A DNA stretch of 64,000 nt from Beta vulgaris subsp. vulgaris (Eukaryota; Streptophyta; Magnoliopsida; Caryophyllales; Amaranthaceae): positions 44,827,523 to 44,891,522 of the forward strand of contig NC_079209.1 of NCBI RefSeq assembly GCF_026745355.1, given 5' to 3'. Within the stretch, counting starts at the first letter, position 1. Each line of letters begins with the position of its first letter. The notes beneath the pieces are model-generated. The model was not told where the DNA came from. It did no database searches and saw nothing but the letters and a program-made list of their open reading frames with translations. Position numbers and translations under genes: made by a program. This document shows positions 9,912-22,309 of the stretch, piece after piece.

Positions 9912-12736
9912 TATTTAATAAGTCAAAATTTGCTTTTGCAGTTGGCACAATAGTCTTATGAACCATTTTTTTTCTTCTCTACATTTAATAACATCACTAC
10001 CTCTTTTTATTCCACGCAAACTCATCTTACATATCTCATAGTATCAGCTACAATCAAACATGAGTTTTCATTTATAAAATGACATTACAACCCAGAGTAA
10101 GACTTTTGGAGATTTACTTTTCATACTTGTCATAATTTGAGGATTCACCTTTTTATTTGGGGACTGATGATGGCTGGAAATAAGATTCCAGTGATATTAT
10201 TAATTTTTTGAAACAAATACGGTATATAATTAAAAACTATAAAACAAAAATACAGATTTTTTGAGGATTGTTAGCTACCAACTGTACTCCAAATTCAAAT
10301 CACAATATTGACCACCAAAATATCAATGTAAACACAAAATGTGCCTAAGAATTCTCGCTTAGAATCTTCTAGTTTGTTGGGGGAGATACTGCAGCAGGTT
10401 AAATGAACTGATAGTAGTCTCATGCCAAACGTTTAATAGATTTTATTTTTTCTTCTTGTTAAAGTTAAGCGTATTGCTTGAAAGTGGAGAAAAAAAGATT
10501 TTTTTTTTAGTCTCAATCACACCGGAATTTAACTTTCTCACCGTCAATCCCCAGATAATAAAAAATAAATGGTGAGTCCGCAAATGATAAAAATTAAGAA
10601 AGATGAGTCCCTAAAAGTATATTTTACTCTAACAACCGAACACCACCATACCAAAATAAAACAAACGGCCTATTTTTCAGTTACATAAACCAAATTATAA
10701 TTCCTGCAAAATACTTCCTCCATTCTTTGTCTGTTGCAACAATGGAATTTCTAAACTATTCATCCACTCCTTTTTAACTATCTATTGTGATCTTTACATA
10801 AGGACAAATATAGTCATGTAGGATCTTGTTAGATTAGTCTCTATATATACTTTCAGAATATCAATTTTTTATAATTTTTACTAAAAAGTAATTAAATATA
10901 TTAATAATTAAAGTTCTGCATTGGCAAGCGTAAGAACTCAATTGTTGCAATTAAAAAAGAACGGAGGAAGTAGAATTTTAAGGCTAAAATAAATTCAAAT
11001 TGTCTTTTTTATAGCTAAACTAAAGTACAATTTTTTTAAAAAATTTTATTTAGTTCATATAATTAGCTTTAAATAAACAAAATCAACAAATTCATATAAA
11101 GCAGAGGGTTCATTTGGAGACTTTAGTATGTAGGGTTTATATTGTCATTGCAGATATATTGATTTATATGCAAATATATGGGGTAAAACATTAACACAAA
11201 TTCTTGGAAAAGACAGTCTCATATTAGTCTTAACGGGAGACATGCCCAAGCCAAGAGATATATGTTTTTCAAAATTGGACCGCATCTCACAAATTCTCAT
11301 GATAATAATATTGGTGAATTAGTTAATATATTTGGTGAATTAGTTAGGTATTTTAGCACAATAGTTAAGAGCTGGTAATCTATATGTAGCTTTATATTAT
11401 TTTTTAATTAACATATTCAATACATTAGTTAGTGTTGTTCTATAATTAGTTAACATCTTTTTAGCATTATTTAGTTTCCAATATAAACGAAGATATAAGT
11501 TTTCTATAATCTAAAATGTCAGATGCAAAAGACAACCTGAAAAAAGAACTTAAAACAACCAAGCATTTGGAGTAACTGTACCAATGTAAGTTTGGTTCTT
11601 GGAACTTTTTTTAGTCTTCTGAAAATAACTTTTCTTCGTTGCACTTCTTCCTTTTGTATGTTTTTGCACGATCTGCGTCTAAAACGATCAATGTAGTTGT
11701 ACTTAATGTGTATTGTTCTTCTACAATTGGTTTGTAGTTAAGACGTTGTTTATACATGCAGCAGTATTTTGTTAGACTTCTTGCAATACATTTTTTGCAT
11801 ACTCATTATCTTTGAGGATGAGATTTGTAGAACTTTCTTACGGTTTCATATCGCCGGCCATGAGGTTACGTTGTTTGTAACCGCTATAGATTTTTCTCTA
11901 TCCATTTTTCTTTTTCCCGTACGTATGTGCTATTGTTGTTATTGAACGCATGTGCATGGCGAATGCATGTGCGTGATTCTGAAGGCATGAAAATATAATA
12001 ATCCTGGCAACATAACTTTTACATCATGTTATTTAACTATACAAATAAATTAATACTAAGTATTAGTTATGTTTTCATATAAAAAGTTAAAAACTTTCAA
12101 ATGAAAAAGTTAAGTTTTCAGTACCAAAAGTGATATGACCCGTTTCATCAAAGTTTTTGCAAGTGCAAGTTATTACAACAAGTGTATGATTATGTGTCAT
12201 AGGCAGTATATATTACCTTTAGATGAATATATGTCAAACTCTTCTGTCACTTCAAATATGATAGATATCTTGTCAGGTGAAACAACAAGTGTTTTTGACA
12301 TTGCCATCGCAAACTCGTGCTCAAATATTTTTCTTACATTCAAATTAAACAACGAATTCAGGTTGTAGGCAGAGAATGGAGGAGGAAAACAATGCAGGTT
12401 CTAGGACGTCTTGATTGATTAGAAAAGAAAGAGAGTATGATTTACGTGTGATACTCAAAATTATGACCAATAAATTGTGTTATAATCTAGTTTCTATGAT
12501 ATAACTAATATATTTCAACGCTTAATTAATATATTTCAGCGCTTGACTAAGTCATCCAGAAACAATTTAAGGCTAGCATAACTAATAGGTCCAAGCGCTT
12601 AACTAATTTTGCTGGTTTGATGCACTCACATGATGTTAGCATGACATCAGCTAGTCTCACGTTAACACCAATGTGAGCCCGTCTCTTAAAAACCGGACTC
12701 AAACAATAATTACAAATACCTTTATTTATATGCTTA
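9912..12736. other. AT-rich intergenic region
   Basis: Apart from the Stowaway at 10714-10970, I see no supported gene. A 77-codon plus reading at 12135-12368 has no recognisable domain and I do not call it. Short repeated phrases such as TGGTGAATTAGTTA near 11310-11345 are present. Confidence 0.6.
10714..10970. mobile_element. Stowaway MITE
   Basis: Termini CTTCCTCCATTCTTTG (left) and AAAGAACGGAGGAAG (right) with inner GTTGCAAC/GTTGCAAT match, flanked by TA on both sides (10712-10713, 10971-10972). 257 bp, non-coding. It belongs to the same superfamily as the copy at 2461 but has a different interior. Confidence 0.88.
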
Positions 12737-12939
12737 CTACTTTTTTCGACCAGTGCAAAATGCACGGAAAGTATTTTGTTTTATAAATTTAAGATACTTG
12801 TGTGTATAAATTAGAATTTAGTCTAGAGTTGTTTTGTCCACTTGAAGATGTGATTCTTGATTTAAAGTTTAATTTTTATAGTAGTGTATGGTGAATCATG
12901 AGAGAACAATGTTCTTGTAAGTTCAATACAGTAACATGT

Positions 12940-14215
12940 CACTAGTGGAAAAATGAAGAACGGCTGCGCTGAAAAAGGCCTGTAGGGCTGCACTTTTTTA
13001 CAACAACCCTTTCAATAGCAGCCCTTCACTTTTTAAGTAGGGCTGCGCTACACAAGCGCAACCCTTCATAAGGAAGGGCTGCGCTTTTTAGGTAAAAGCG
13101 CAACCCTTTTTGGTAGGAAGGGCTGCACTTTTTAGGTAAAAGCGCAGCCCTTCTAAGCTAGAAGGGATGCGCTTTTACCTAAAAAGTGCAGCCCTTTCTA
13201 CCAAAAAATTTTTTTTTTTTGTTTTGACATTTTTTTACTCATATATTAATCTCACATTTTCTGAATTTTAACATTTGCATTAAACTTTAAAATAAACCAT
13301 CCAAATCCAGAAGAGAAGAAATTATAGATCTACAATGCAATTAAACCCAAATATACAGAAGAGAAGAAATTATAGATCTACAATGCAACTAAACCCAAAA
13401 CAAACAAAAAAAGAACGAAATGAAAAGGAACAAAAACTAATATACAGAATAGAAGAAATTATAGATCTAAAAATACAAGAACATTAATCAAAACAAAGAT
13501 TAAAAAATTATAGATCTGAAAATACAAGAACTACCTCCAAACATTAACCTAATAATGTTTAAATACATAAAACAAAACCCTAATACATAATTAAGGAAAT
13601 AATAAAATTCGGAAATACTAAAAATGCCTATTTGGAGCCTTAAACGAACTCGGATGGCTTAAAAAGCCTATACGTCACGGCGTAGCGGTGGGTTTGACTC
13701 GTTGGCCCGTTCCGCTTCCGAAAAGGTATCACAATAAGCAATCGGACTCCGTCGGCATGATTAGTGCAAATTATTTCAGGCTTTTTGTTGCAACGTTTCT
13801 GGGAGTTTTTGAGAGAGAAGAAAGGATGAGAGAGAAGGAGGAAAGGGAGGAGGGACGTGAGAGAGGAGTGAGAAGGAGGAAAAGGGAGGAGGGACGTGAG
13901 AGAGGAGAGAGAAGGAGGGATAATATATTAAAGAAGCCCGCTTAATATTTGAAGCCCGCGAATTTTTTATTTCAAATTTTTTTAAGAAGGGCTGCGCTTT
14001 TTTAAAAAAAGCGCAGCCCTTCACTTAGTAGGGCTGCGCTTTTGGAAAAGCGCAGCCCTTCTGAGTGTGAGAAGGGCTGCGCTTTTCTTAAAAGCGCAGC
14101 CCTACTAAGTGAAGGGCTGCTTTTTTTAAAAAAGCGCAGCCCTTCACTAGTAGGGTTGCGCTTTTAGGAAAAGCGCAGCCCTTCCTACGCAGCCCTTCCT
14201 TTTTTTCCCCTAGTG
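12940..14215. mobile_element. Non-autonomous CACTA (En/Spm) element in the Helitron 3' region
   Basis: The ends CACTAGTGGAAAAA and, in reverse complement, CACTAGGGGAAAAAAAGG are flanked by a TGT duplication (12937-12939, 14216-14218). Subterminal arrays of AAGGGCTGCGCTTTT in both orientations (about 12955-13200 and 13985-14190) are typical transposase-binding repeats of CACTA elements. The interior has tandem AGAAATTATAGATCTA units and a GA-rich microsatellite. No transposase. Confidence 0.9.
13295..13470. repeat. Short tandem repeat inside the CACTA element
   Basis: Three imperfect copies of a roughly 60-75-base spaced unit containing AGAAGAAATTATAGATCTA, the first two also sharing CAATGCAA and AAACCCAAA. 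Confidence 0.7.
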
Positions 14216-14385
14216 TGTAGCATTTATGGAATTGAATCTTTAAATCTATATAATATAAGAAAAGAATGATTAGCTACCATGTAATAAGTAGTTTGTAGTA
14301 AAGTAAAGCAGAACAAATGTTCACTAAAGAATACGATTTATAGAAAATAAACATATAATAAAAAGTGAGTAACTTACATCAATAA

Positions 14386-14765
14386 TCAAATTAAATCATA
14401 AGTTCTGGAACACTTCAAACCAACAACATTACTCGTGATATTTGATCTCCCGTGTTCCTTGTCACAAATTAGGATCTTGAGGCCTCGTTTGTTTGTTACT
14501 CTAGAAATGGCAATATAGAACTGACCATGACTAAAAATCGGTCTAGAGAGATACAAACCTATCCACGATAGATATTGACCCTGACTTTTGTTTATAGTCA
14601 TTGCAAAAGAAACGACCAAAGGGAACTGCCTTCTTTGAAACTTAATTGGAAATCTCGTTGCATCAGTTGGAGTAAGATTCATGCGTCGAATAAATATCTT
14701 ATCCCCCATGTTACTTCCAGCAATGACTACAGCTTCAATAATGCGATTCCTAAGATGCTTAATCA
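14386..14765 (-). pseudogene. Helitron helicase, C-terminal part (PIF1-like)
   Basis: Minus-strand reading ends with the hallmark SFAMTINKSQGQ, then a GLYLSRPIFSHGQFYIAISR segment and RGLKILI, which are conserved motifs V-VI of PIF1-family helicases in plant Helitrons. The reading is open from the CACTA insertion edge at 14766 to a stop at 14386. Removing the CACTA element and one TCA copy joins it in frame to the upstream helicase segment at 16313, which confirms the insertion model. DNA unwinding would serve rolling-circle transposition. The protein is inactivated by nested insertions and frameshifts elsewhere. Confidence 0.85.
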
Positions 14766-15835
14766 CACTAGTAGAGAAAGGTTGATTTGCATCAGACCCA
14801 GGAGCCCTATTTGCGTCGGACTTGGGTCCGACGGCATAGGTCTCGACGCAAATGACCTATAAATGATCTGCATCGAATGCGGAAACGACGCAGATCTTTA
14901 GCTATTTGTGTCGCACGTTGTATACGGTGCGACGAAGATGGCTCTCCCCAGCCTAACACAGAGCTTCAGAGGGTAATGTGCGTCACACATCGCCTAGGGT
15001 GCGACGCAGATGAGTGATTTGCGCCGCACCTTGGGCTATGTGGGATGCAAATTGCAATTATTTTTTTTAAAAAAATTAATTTTATGAACTAGGAATGAGG
15101 CTGTTGCAAACTTGCAATAAAGATTTTGGTTTCTTCACAAAAAAAATCGTAGATTTGTAATAATAAATTACAGAAAATAAAGAAAAAGAGATAATTACAT
15201 AAAAAAAGAATACATAAATTACATAAAATTAATTAAATAAAATTACAGAAAATCAAAAAGAGAAAATTACAGAAAAATAGAGAAGATTATAGAATTACTG
15301 AAAATCATAAAAGAGAGAATTTCATGTAATCTTCAAGTGGCGGTGCAAATCCAGATCTTCACCTCAAACGCAACTACAGTCGAAATTTCACCTGAGAAAA
15401 GACTTCGAGAAGAAGCATATCCAGATCTGAAAACGAGAAAGGAATTTCAGAACTGAAAATTCTAGATCCGAGAAATAAACCCTAAACTAGGATAAATGCC
15501 ATAAAAATAAACAAAAAAACTCAGATATAAAAAAAAATGAAATGATATTAAAACAGATAATAAAACTCTATTCCATAGAACTTAGATCTGAATTGAAATT
15601 CATGAATCACACGCAAAACACAAAATGAAACGAGTAAACAAAGAAAAATAAAGAAAAAGAAAGTGTCCCAAGGCGACGAAATGAAACGAACGAACGGAGT
15701 TGCATGAGATGAATTTCGAGTTGCCTGAGATGTGGAGATAATGAATTTCGAGTTGCCTGAGATGAATTTTGATTTGCCTGAGATGAGGAAATGATGAATT
15801 TCGACGAGTGAAAGAGAGAGAGAGAGAGAGAGAGG

Positions 15836-15895
<60 letters not shown>

Positions 15896-16309
15896 AAGAC
15901 GCGGCCCAACTGATGGGAGAGGGATTTTAGGTTAAGAGGGAGATGGGGAGTTGAAGTTTTAGGTTAAGAGGGAGAGGGTGAGATGGATATTTGTTAGAGT
16001 GGCCCAACTGATGTGCGTCGCATGGGCTTGGGGTCCGATGCAAATTAATAATTTACAACGCACCTTAACAACGTGCGACGCAGATAGTTGTCAACGATGT
16101 GCATCGGATGGGCCTCGAGGTCCGACGCACATGAGCAATATGCGTCGCACTTCATCTGGATCCGACGCATATAGCTCGTATCTTGTGCTTGTGAGCAGTT
16201 ATTTTGCGTCGCACTCTGGCTCCCATGCGACGCAAATTCACTTTTTGCGTCGTTTCCGTTGTAGTGCGACGCACTTGGGGGGACGCAAATCGTCCTTTTT
16301 CTACTAGTG
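14766..16309. mobile_element. Non-autonomous CACTA element inside the Helitron helicase
   Basis: The ends CACTAGTAGAGAAAGG and, in reverse complement, CACTAGTAGAAAAAGG are flanked by a TCA duplication (14763-14765, 16310-16312). Subterminal repeats of TGCGTCGCAC/GTGCGACGCA-like words cluster at 14800-15060 and 16010-16290. The interior is AT-rich with a long GA microsatellite. No transposase found. It belongs to a different family from the element at 12940, judging by its subterminal repeat. Confidence 0.92.
15807..15898. repeat. GA microsatellite
   Basis: Nearly pure (GA)n with a few AAGA or GGGA interruptions, inside the CACTA element at 14766-16309. Confidence 0.95.
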
Positions 16310-16312
16310 TCA

Positions 16313-17330
16313 CCAGCCTCGTACCATTGCACAACCTTGATTTCTGGTCTATATTCCGTAACAGTATAACAGGTGCACATACCTTTAACCTTAAATGGTG
16401 ATTAGGTAGGCCTGAACATATAATGGTTTTTAGAAATTCATGTTGAGTAAATTTTACTCGCTCCTAAATTGCCTTCAATATTGCTTATCGCATCTGAAAT
16501 GAGATACACTTTCTCATCTCCTGGTAAATAGGATAGTACGTAATCATTTACCATCTCAACTATCTCATATGTTGGAGCTAAAATAGCCCTTTCTTGGAAA
16601 TATTTTGGCTCCCACAAGTGATCCTTTAGGAAAGGATATGTGCTTTCCACAATTGCCGCTATAGGATCAGATTCCCCTTCTATGAGAATATCATTTGACA
16701 CCTTGATTTCAGCCTCGCCTTCGTTCAGCCCTCCTGCATTTCCATCTCCAACACTAAGTATCCATTCTGAAAATTCTTTCACCTCTTTGAAACTTGTTTT
16801 AGAAGATCCACTTTGTAGACGCATATTTCTTGTCAGTTTCAACACCTTACAGGAATCCCATTGATGAGAAGAACTTACGGCTGAGAACACGATATCTTGT
16901 CTACTTCCTTTCGGTATTACATGTAATATCTGCCTAAAATCACCATTGAAAATGATAACCAAACCACCAAATGGTTTGTACTTATTAGAAGGATCCACAG
17001 ACTGCATGATGTCTTTCAAACTTCTATCAAGTGCTTCGAAGCAATACTTTTGCATCATTGGGCGCTTCATCCCAAATAGTTAGCTTTGTTTTCATGAGTA
17101 GCGCAACCAAGTCTGGAACGGGTTTGATGCCAACACGTGTTGAGTTTTCACTAAAAACACATCTTGAATGAGCAATTCTTCCTCTTGGAAGAAGGAGTGA
17201 GGCAATACCACTTGAGACCATTGGCAAAACGATTTCTCCTTTACTCCTTATGGCAGCACAAAGAGTTTTCCAAACATAAGTCTTCCCTGTTCCTCCATAA
17301 CCATAAACAAAGAATACACCACCTTGTCCT
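16313..17330 (-). pseudogene. Helitron helicase, N-terminal and middle part (PIF1-like)
   Basis: Reading from 17330 downward, Walker A GYGGTGKT lies at about 17279-17302 and Walker B WDE at about 17066-17074. Further conserved segments are IFNGDFRQILHVIPKGSR, LTRNMRL and a long stretch to KIYST near 16438. One extra A just after the Walker B codons (about 17060) shifts frame, and a second shift occurs near 16437. These are superfamily 1 PIF1-type helicase motifs fused to Rep in autonomous Helitrons. The ORF is interrupted upstream by the solo LTR at 17331 and downstream by the CACTA at 16309. Decay is light, so the element was probably coding until recently in evolutionary terms. Confidence 0.88.
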
Positions 17331-19833
17331 TGTAACACCCCGATAATTCTCTCTTTCTAGAAAATACCTTTATAACAAATCTAGAGAATTACCCAGGCAT
17401 TATCGCCCGTGTGATAACGTTTCGGCTTACTCAGAATGTTGCAGCGGAAAACTTATTAAAACAAAATCAACTTTATTAAACTTATGAAACTAAATAACAA
17501 TGTCAACTTAACACACCAACTAAATAACTCAAACTTAAAAATGATTCCTACGAAAACAACTTAAATAATCTAAGTCACAAAAGCCTCTCCATTCCAGATT
17601 CCCCAATGGTATGCATCTTCGAACCTGTAATGTCAATGCTTTCTTGACTCTGCTCCCCCGAAGGATCACCACAGGATCAATAGGCAAAGCCATGATCACA
17701 AACACAGACAAGCACGTAATCAGCAAAGCTGAGTACTACATATCAGACATACATAACCCTAAACATGATACTACAAAATAACTTGCAGGAATAAATAATA
17801 ACATAAGTAAATATACTCTACAGACAACTTTTACTGAACTAACTTACTAACTTTTATTACTTTAATGGAATAGTTATTGGACGAGTTGTCCTGCAATAAA
17901 ATGAAATGGGGCGCGACTCCGCATTTCAGAGTGACCTGCGATATCGAGGAACCTTTGAATAAAAAGGGATGGTGATCAACCATTCCTAGAAAAGCTATGG
18001 CACGCTCACCATAACCCAACCCTTATGTCCAACTCTAGACGTGCACCAGTCTAAAGTCTATAACCTATTCTCGTTTCACTTTACGTTGCATTCATTTTAA
18101 TATTTGTGTTGACACACAACAACCAAATACACACAATTCACAATCACATAATCATAAAAATTCTTTTTATCTTTGGATTAACAAGTGTTCACAACTTATC
18201 AATCAAGACTCCTTTTATTTCTTTTTACCTTTGTTGAACCAGCCAACAGAAATCGTACCTTTACATAGGTATAATCCATATTCCAAATAAGATCCACGGT
18301 TCTTATAAGATAAATAAATAATCTCCAAGAATCTATGTAACACATGATTCCAACTTACTTAAATTAATCCACTTACGAATTAATACCAAACTGAACTTAT
18401 TGCTTGCATCAAACTTCCATACAAACAAGTCATACTCATACATATTCTAGTTTACATGTAGCACACAGGCAAGTAACATGTAAAGTATTATAGTAAATCA
18501 TATACTGAACAAAAGGTCCTATACATGATACTAATAAATAAAACATCCCTAAGGCATGTTTCTAAACCATATAGCACGTAGACTATGTACGTACCTTTAT
18601 ATACTAGCCTGTAGGCCACTTTTAAAACGTTAAAAGTCTCCTACGAAAGATTCTCCGCCTAAAAATTAATATAAATAAAATCAATACTCTTAATTAAAAA
18701 TACAGCAACTTTAAAATATTTAAAATCCCCTTTAAATATATTCAAAAGCTTATTTTAATATCAAAACTTCAATAACTTTTAATTCCTAGCATAGTACTAC
18801 CATACTAGTAATTAAAAATCTTAAAACTCCATTAATAAAACTCTTTCTAAAATTCCAGCAACTTTTAAAATCATAAAACCTTCTTTAAACGTATATAAAC
18901 ATGTTTAAAATCATAATCTAAATCAATCTCATAGTATCTAATATGCTACTATGGTTTTATAGTAATTAAAACTCTAAAAATCCATGCTTTAATGATTAAA
19001 ACTTCAATCTAAAAATAATAACAAATCGAAAATATTAATATTCAATATATAATATATATGAAGTCAATATATAAGAAAACGAGGAAAAGAATCAAAAGAA
19101 AAAGGAAGAAAAGATAAAACCGAAATCGCGAGTGAAATATGGCAGCAGAATTGCGAAACTTGCAGAGGCCATAACTATAGAATAAGAATCGGAATTGAGC
19201 GATTCTTGAGCCTAACTTCAATAACTTTTCGAGATCTACAACTTTCAAGAAGGAAGTTTTGGCTAAAAATAAACGGAACTATGAGAAATCTGGCCAATCA
19301 GATTCGGGTGAGAGAAAAAAACGAGTGAAGAGAGAAAAGAAAAGTCAGTGGAGAGGAAGAGAAAATGTCGTGAGGAAAGTATGAGGAGTGATTTTGAAAG
19401 AAAATAATTGGGTTGATAAAATTGAGTTTTAGGATATTTACAAAAAGACTAATCCTTTTTGGTTTAGGAAAAGAGATAAGATTAGAATTTAGGAAAAGAG
19501 ATAAGATTTAAAATTTATTTGATGACTAAAAAGATGATCAACTTAGGACTTTAATCATCAATAGGACTCTTTTCCTTTTTATCCTTTTAGGAGTTTCGAT
19601 TCCATTAAACTTCTTTTTAAATAAATATTTTTAATGCTTAAAGCTTTTATTAAGACATGCTTAATTAAAACATTTTCAATTTTATTAAGTCATAAAAATA
19701 TTTTTAGTTGACTTTTAAAATTAGTCAACCCTTTTTAAAAGTCAACCATTTCCAAACTCATTTGGATTTAAATATAACTACATACATAACTTAATATATT
19801 TATGAAAATCCTTTAAAAATGTGGGGGATTACA
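17331..19833. mobile_element. Solo LTR (TG...CA, 2.5 kb) inside the Helitron helicase
   Basis: Starts TGTAACACCCCG and ends GGGGGATTACA, flanked by a 5-bp GTCCT duplication (17326-17330, 19834-19838). No internal coding region and no second terminal copy are visible, so it reads as a solo LTR left by recombination. Long LTRs opening TGTAAC(A)CCC are common in the Ty3/gypsy chromovirus Tekay group, but that lineage call is by recall. Helicase coding sequence resumes in frame on either side (SQG...GGVFFVYGYGG). Confidence 0.85.
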
Positions 19834-19838
19834 GTCCT

Positions 19839-20857
19839 TGTGAAACAACCATAATTATTTCATCATATACACTCCTTTGCTCATAAGTTAAGCATGATGA
19901 AAGTTCTTCGTGCTCTTTTCTCAAAGCTTCTTTGTCATAAGACAGTTCGTTGAATGTGAGCTTATTTTGACCCTCGGATGTGATCAACTCATCAGGGAAA
20001 GGCATACCACTGAATTTACGAAGGGTGCTCCCATTACTCTATATTCTTGCTTCAATATCAGCTAAAGCATACATCTGTAAATGCTCATCAGTTAGATTAA
20101 GATCTACAACACAAAAACCAATAAGTTTCCTCAAATATTATTTATACGAAGGTCTTTATTAGTCATAATAGACGTTGGTGGTATACATTTTAGATTAAAT
20201 ATAGATAAAGTCTGTTGTAGATGAAAATACCTTGATTTTACATAATGATTCTTTGTTTCTAGAGGATGTCATCTGATAGTAGATGCCAAGTCTTATGCCA
20301 AACATCTTCTGATTTTGATAAACTATAAGATAATAGTAGCATGCAAAATAAGTTTCTAAGATACCAACTGGACTCTCTAAAACTTGCTTCAGTAATAGCA
20401 TCAATACACTCCTTGTCATCATCTAATAACCCTCTTGCATAGCAAGCTTCTTTAAAAGAATCATAAAGGATACCATCAACTATCCTTATATCCTCATAAC
20501 ATATACCACCTTTCACATAATTTAGCAAGGTTCTCAAATAATACTTTTCACCAGCGTCGACCATAACATGGTAAACCCTACCAATTGCAAAACCTCTTCT
20601 ACGTGGCATCCATTCTCTTTTATCCTTCTTCCATACGAATTTAGTTGGGAACTCCATATAGCTGAACTCTCTAGCTTCATCATATTTCTTATTGCATTCC
20701 ATCCAAGAAAAGAACTTTGACCTCTCAATATTTAGTCTTTCAAGGACAAATTCAACATGTGAGTCATCAGAATACATGACCATTTGTTCATCGGTAGATG
20801 GAAACTCAATCTTTGAACAGGAGGTGTTCTATAATGAAAGTTAAACCCAAAAATCCT
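19839..20857 (-). pseudogene. Helitron Rep-helicase linker region
   Basis: The minus reading at 20259-20783 contains FSYMEFPTKFVWKKDKREW, GRVYHV and YYLRTLLNYVKGG, segments conserved between the Rep nuclease and helicase of plant Helitrons. At 19860-19990, FNELSYDKEALR and LTYEQRSVYDEI lead into the helicase. A TAG replaces an expected Trp codon near 20857 (CEAI-stop-RIF), and frameshifts separate the pieces. This continues the protein encoded at 20858-22154. Confidence 0.8.
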
Positions 20858-22154
20858 CTAGATAGCCTCACAAGGAGAAATATACCGACAATCATAATAC
20901 ATCTTGATCTCATCAAAAATTTTAGGATCGTCGGGATTTTGTTGATTGTGATAAGTTGCTGCAGTAACCCTATCATACCCCTTGTTGATATATTTGAACA
21001 AATATTTGATTGATCTTGACTGGTTGCACCATTCTACATTAATGTGTGCACAATACTTAAGAAGTAAATATGGATTGTATGGAACCACAAACCGATTATC
21101 TAGATGAACATCATTTTTATCCACCTTTGCTCTAGTATCTTTTCTTCTAGAGATTGGGTACCCTTCTTCGTCAATCTTTTTCTGCTCATTAAACTTTTTT
21201 GAAAAATATTTGGAGCATTTTTTATCCACCATACAGGGTGCATCTGGGTTAGCATTACCACAAGGACCATGTATCATCAACTCAGTCACTACTTGTGTAC
21301 AATTCTGGATTATCTTCTTTGTCTGGCAACTCAGCACATATTATGTTGTCGATGTCCTCTGTGTTGGTAAATTTGTCATCACGATGAAGGACCAGGAGTA
21401 TATGTGCATGAGGCAGACCACGCTTTTGAAATTCGACGGTATACACAAATGTAAATTTTAACAATAGGTTGAACTCATATATTAAAAAAGCAAACACATA
21501 TAACTTTATATATATAAATGATACGTTAAATTTGAAACATCATAAATATTAATGAAATGCTATATGCTTACCAGCTCTTACTCTTCCAAAAATCTTTCGC
21601 TCTTTCAAATCATTCGCCAGCTTGTCAAGTTTGATCTTAAAAATGCGGCAAACAATATATGGTCTATCTTCAGGCCCCAGACCCTTATTTTTAATAAATC
21701 TTGTGATCTCGGGCCATTTAGGATTGCATGTAAATGTTATAAATAAATATGGATAGCCATACCACCTACAAATTGCCATTGCATCTTGGTAATTTTCTCT
21801 CATGTAATTATGACCTCCGGTGAATGAGGCTGGTAAAACTACACGACTACCAGTAGATACGTCATCAGTGTCTCCTCTGTCAATCCCATTCTTCAAATTC
21901 TTGACATTATCAGCTCTCAATGCTTGTTGATTAATTCTAATGAAAGAAAACCTTTCTGCCTCCATCATTGTGTAACCATCAACTAAAAATTGTTGATAAA
22001 GCCTTCTAGAAACATTCCTTGCTTGGCCTCCTCTGACTCTCCGTCGCCAGTGTATTTTCAGAGCTGAGCGAGAGAGTTGGACTTTGCTCGGAGAAGCAAG
22101 GTTTCTTGAGGCAGGTATTTTGGAGGGCTCTTCCATAAGAAAATGACGTGCCAT
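20858..22154 (-). pseudogene. Helitron Rep nuclease domain (HUH/Y2)
   Basis: The first part (22154-21549) has the Helitron_like_N signature, including RLYQQFLVDGYTM, RWYGYPYLFITFTCNPKWPE and a KIFGRV segment. The second (21497-21282) carries the metal-binding HUH motif in GLPHAHIL at about 21402-21410. The third (21337-20858) has SIKYLFKYINKG, which bears the catalytic tyrosines. These define the rolling-circle endonuclease of Helitrons. An AT-rich stretch between KIFGRVRA and the HUH segment (about 21500-21575) starts like a donor site (GTAAGC) but lacks an obvious AG acceptor, so it is either a decayed intron or an insertion. Small overlaps show a frameshift near 21300-21335. Confidence 0.87.
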
Positions 22155-22309
22155 GGGTTTGGAGCTTGGTTCATTGCATTGAAGTTGAGGGTTGCTTCAA
22201 CTTCATATTGCCCCCCAAATAAGAACTGTCTCACAAGATAGAAACAGAAAGTAAGTAATTTTGAAATCTTAATATGTTGGATACCACTTTAAGCATTCTT
22301 TCTTTTTAG

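Noticed and set aside
12135..12368. 77-codon plus frame
   Set aside because: No recognisable domain, AT-rich context, no promoter or splice support.
13688..13945. 85-codon plus frame rich in Glu-Arg
   Set aside because: Product of a GA/AG-rich microsatellite inside a CACTA element; no domain.
12955..14190. CRISPR-like look of repeated GGGCTGCGC words
   Set aside because: Repeats occur in both orientations next to CACTA termini with irregular spacing; they are subterminal transposon repeats in a plant genome.
15607..15909. Ser-Leu-Phe repeat frame on the minus strand
   Set aside because: Reads through the GA microsatellite of the CACTA element at 14766.
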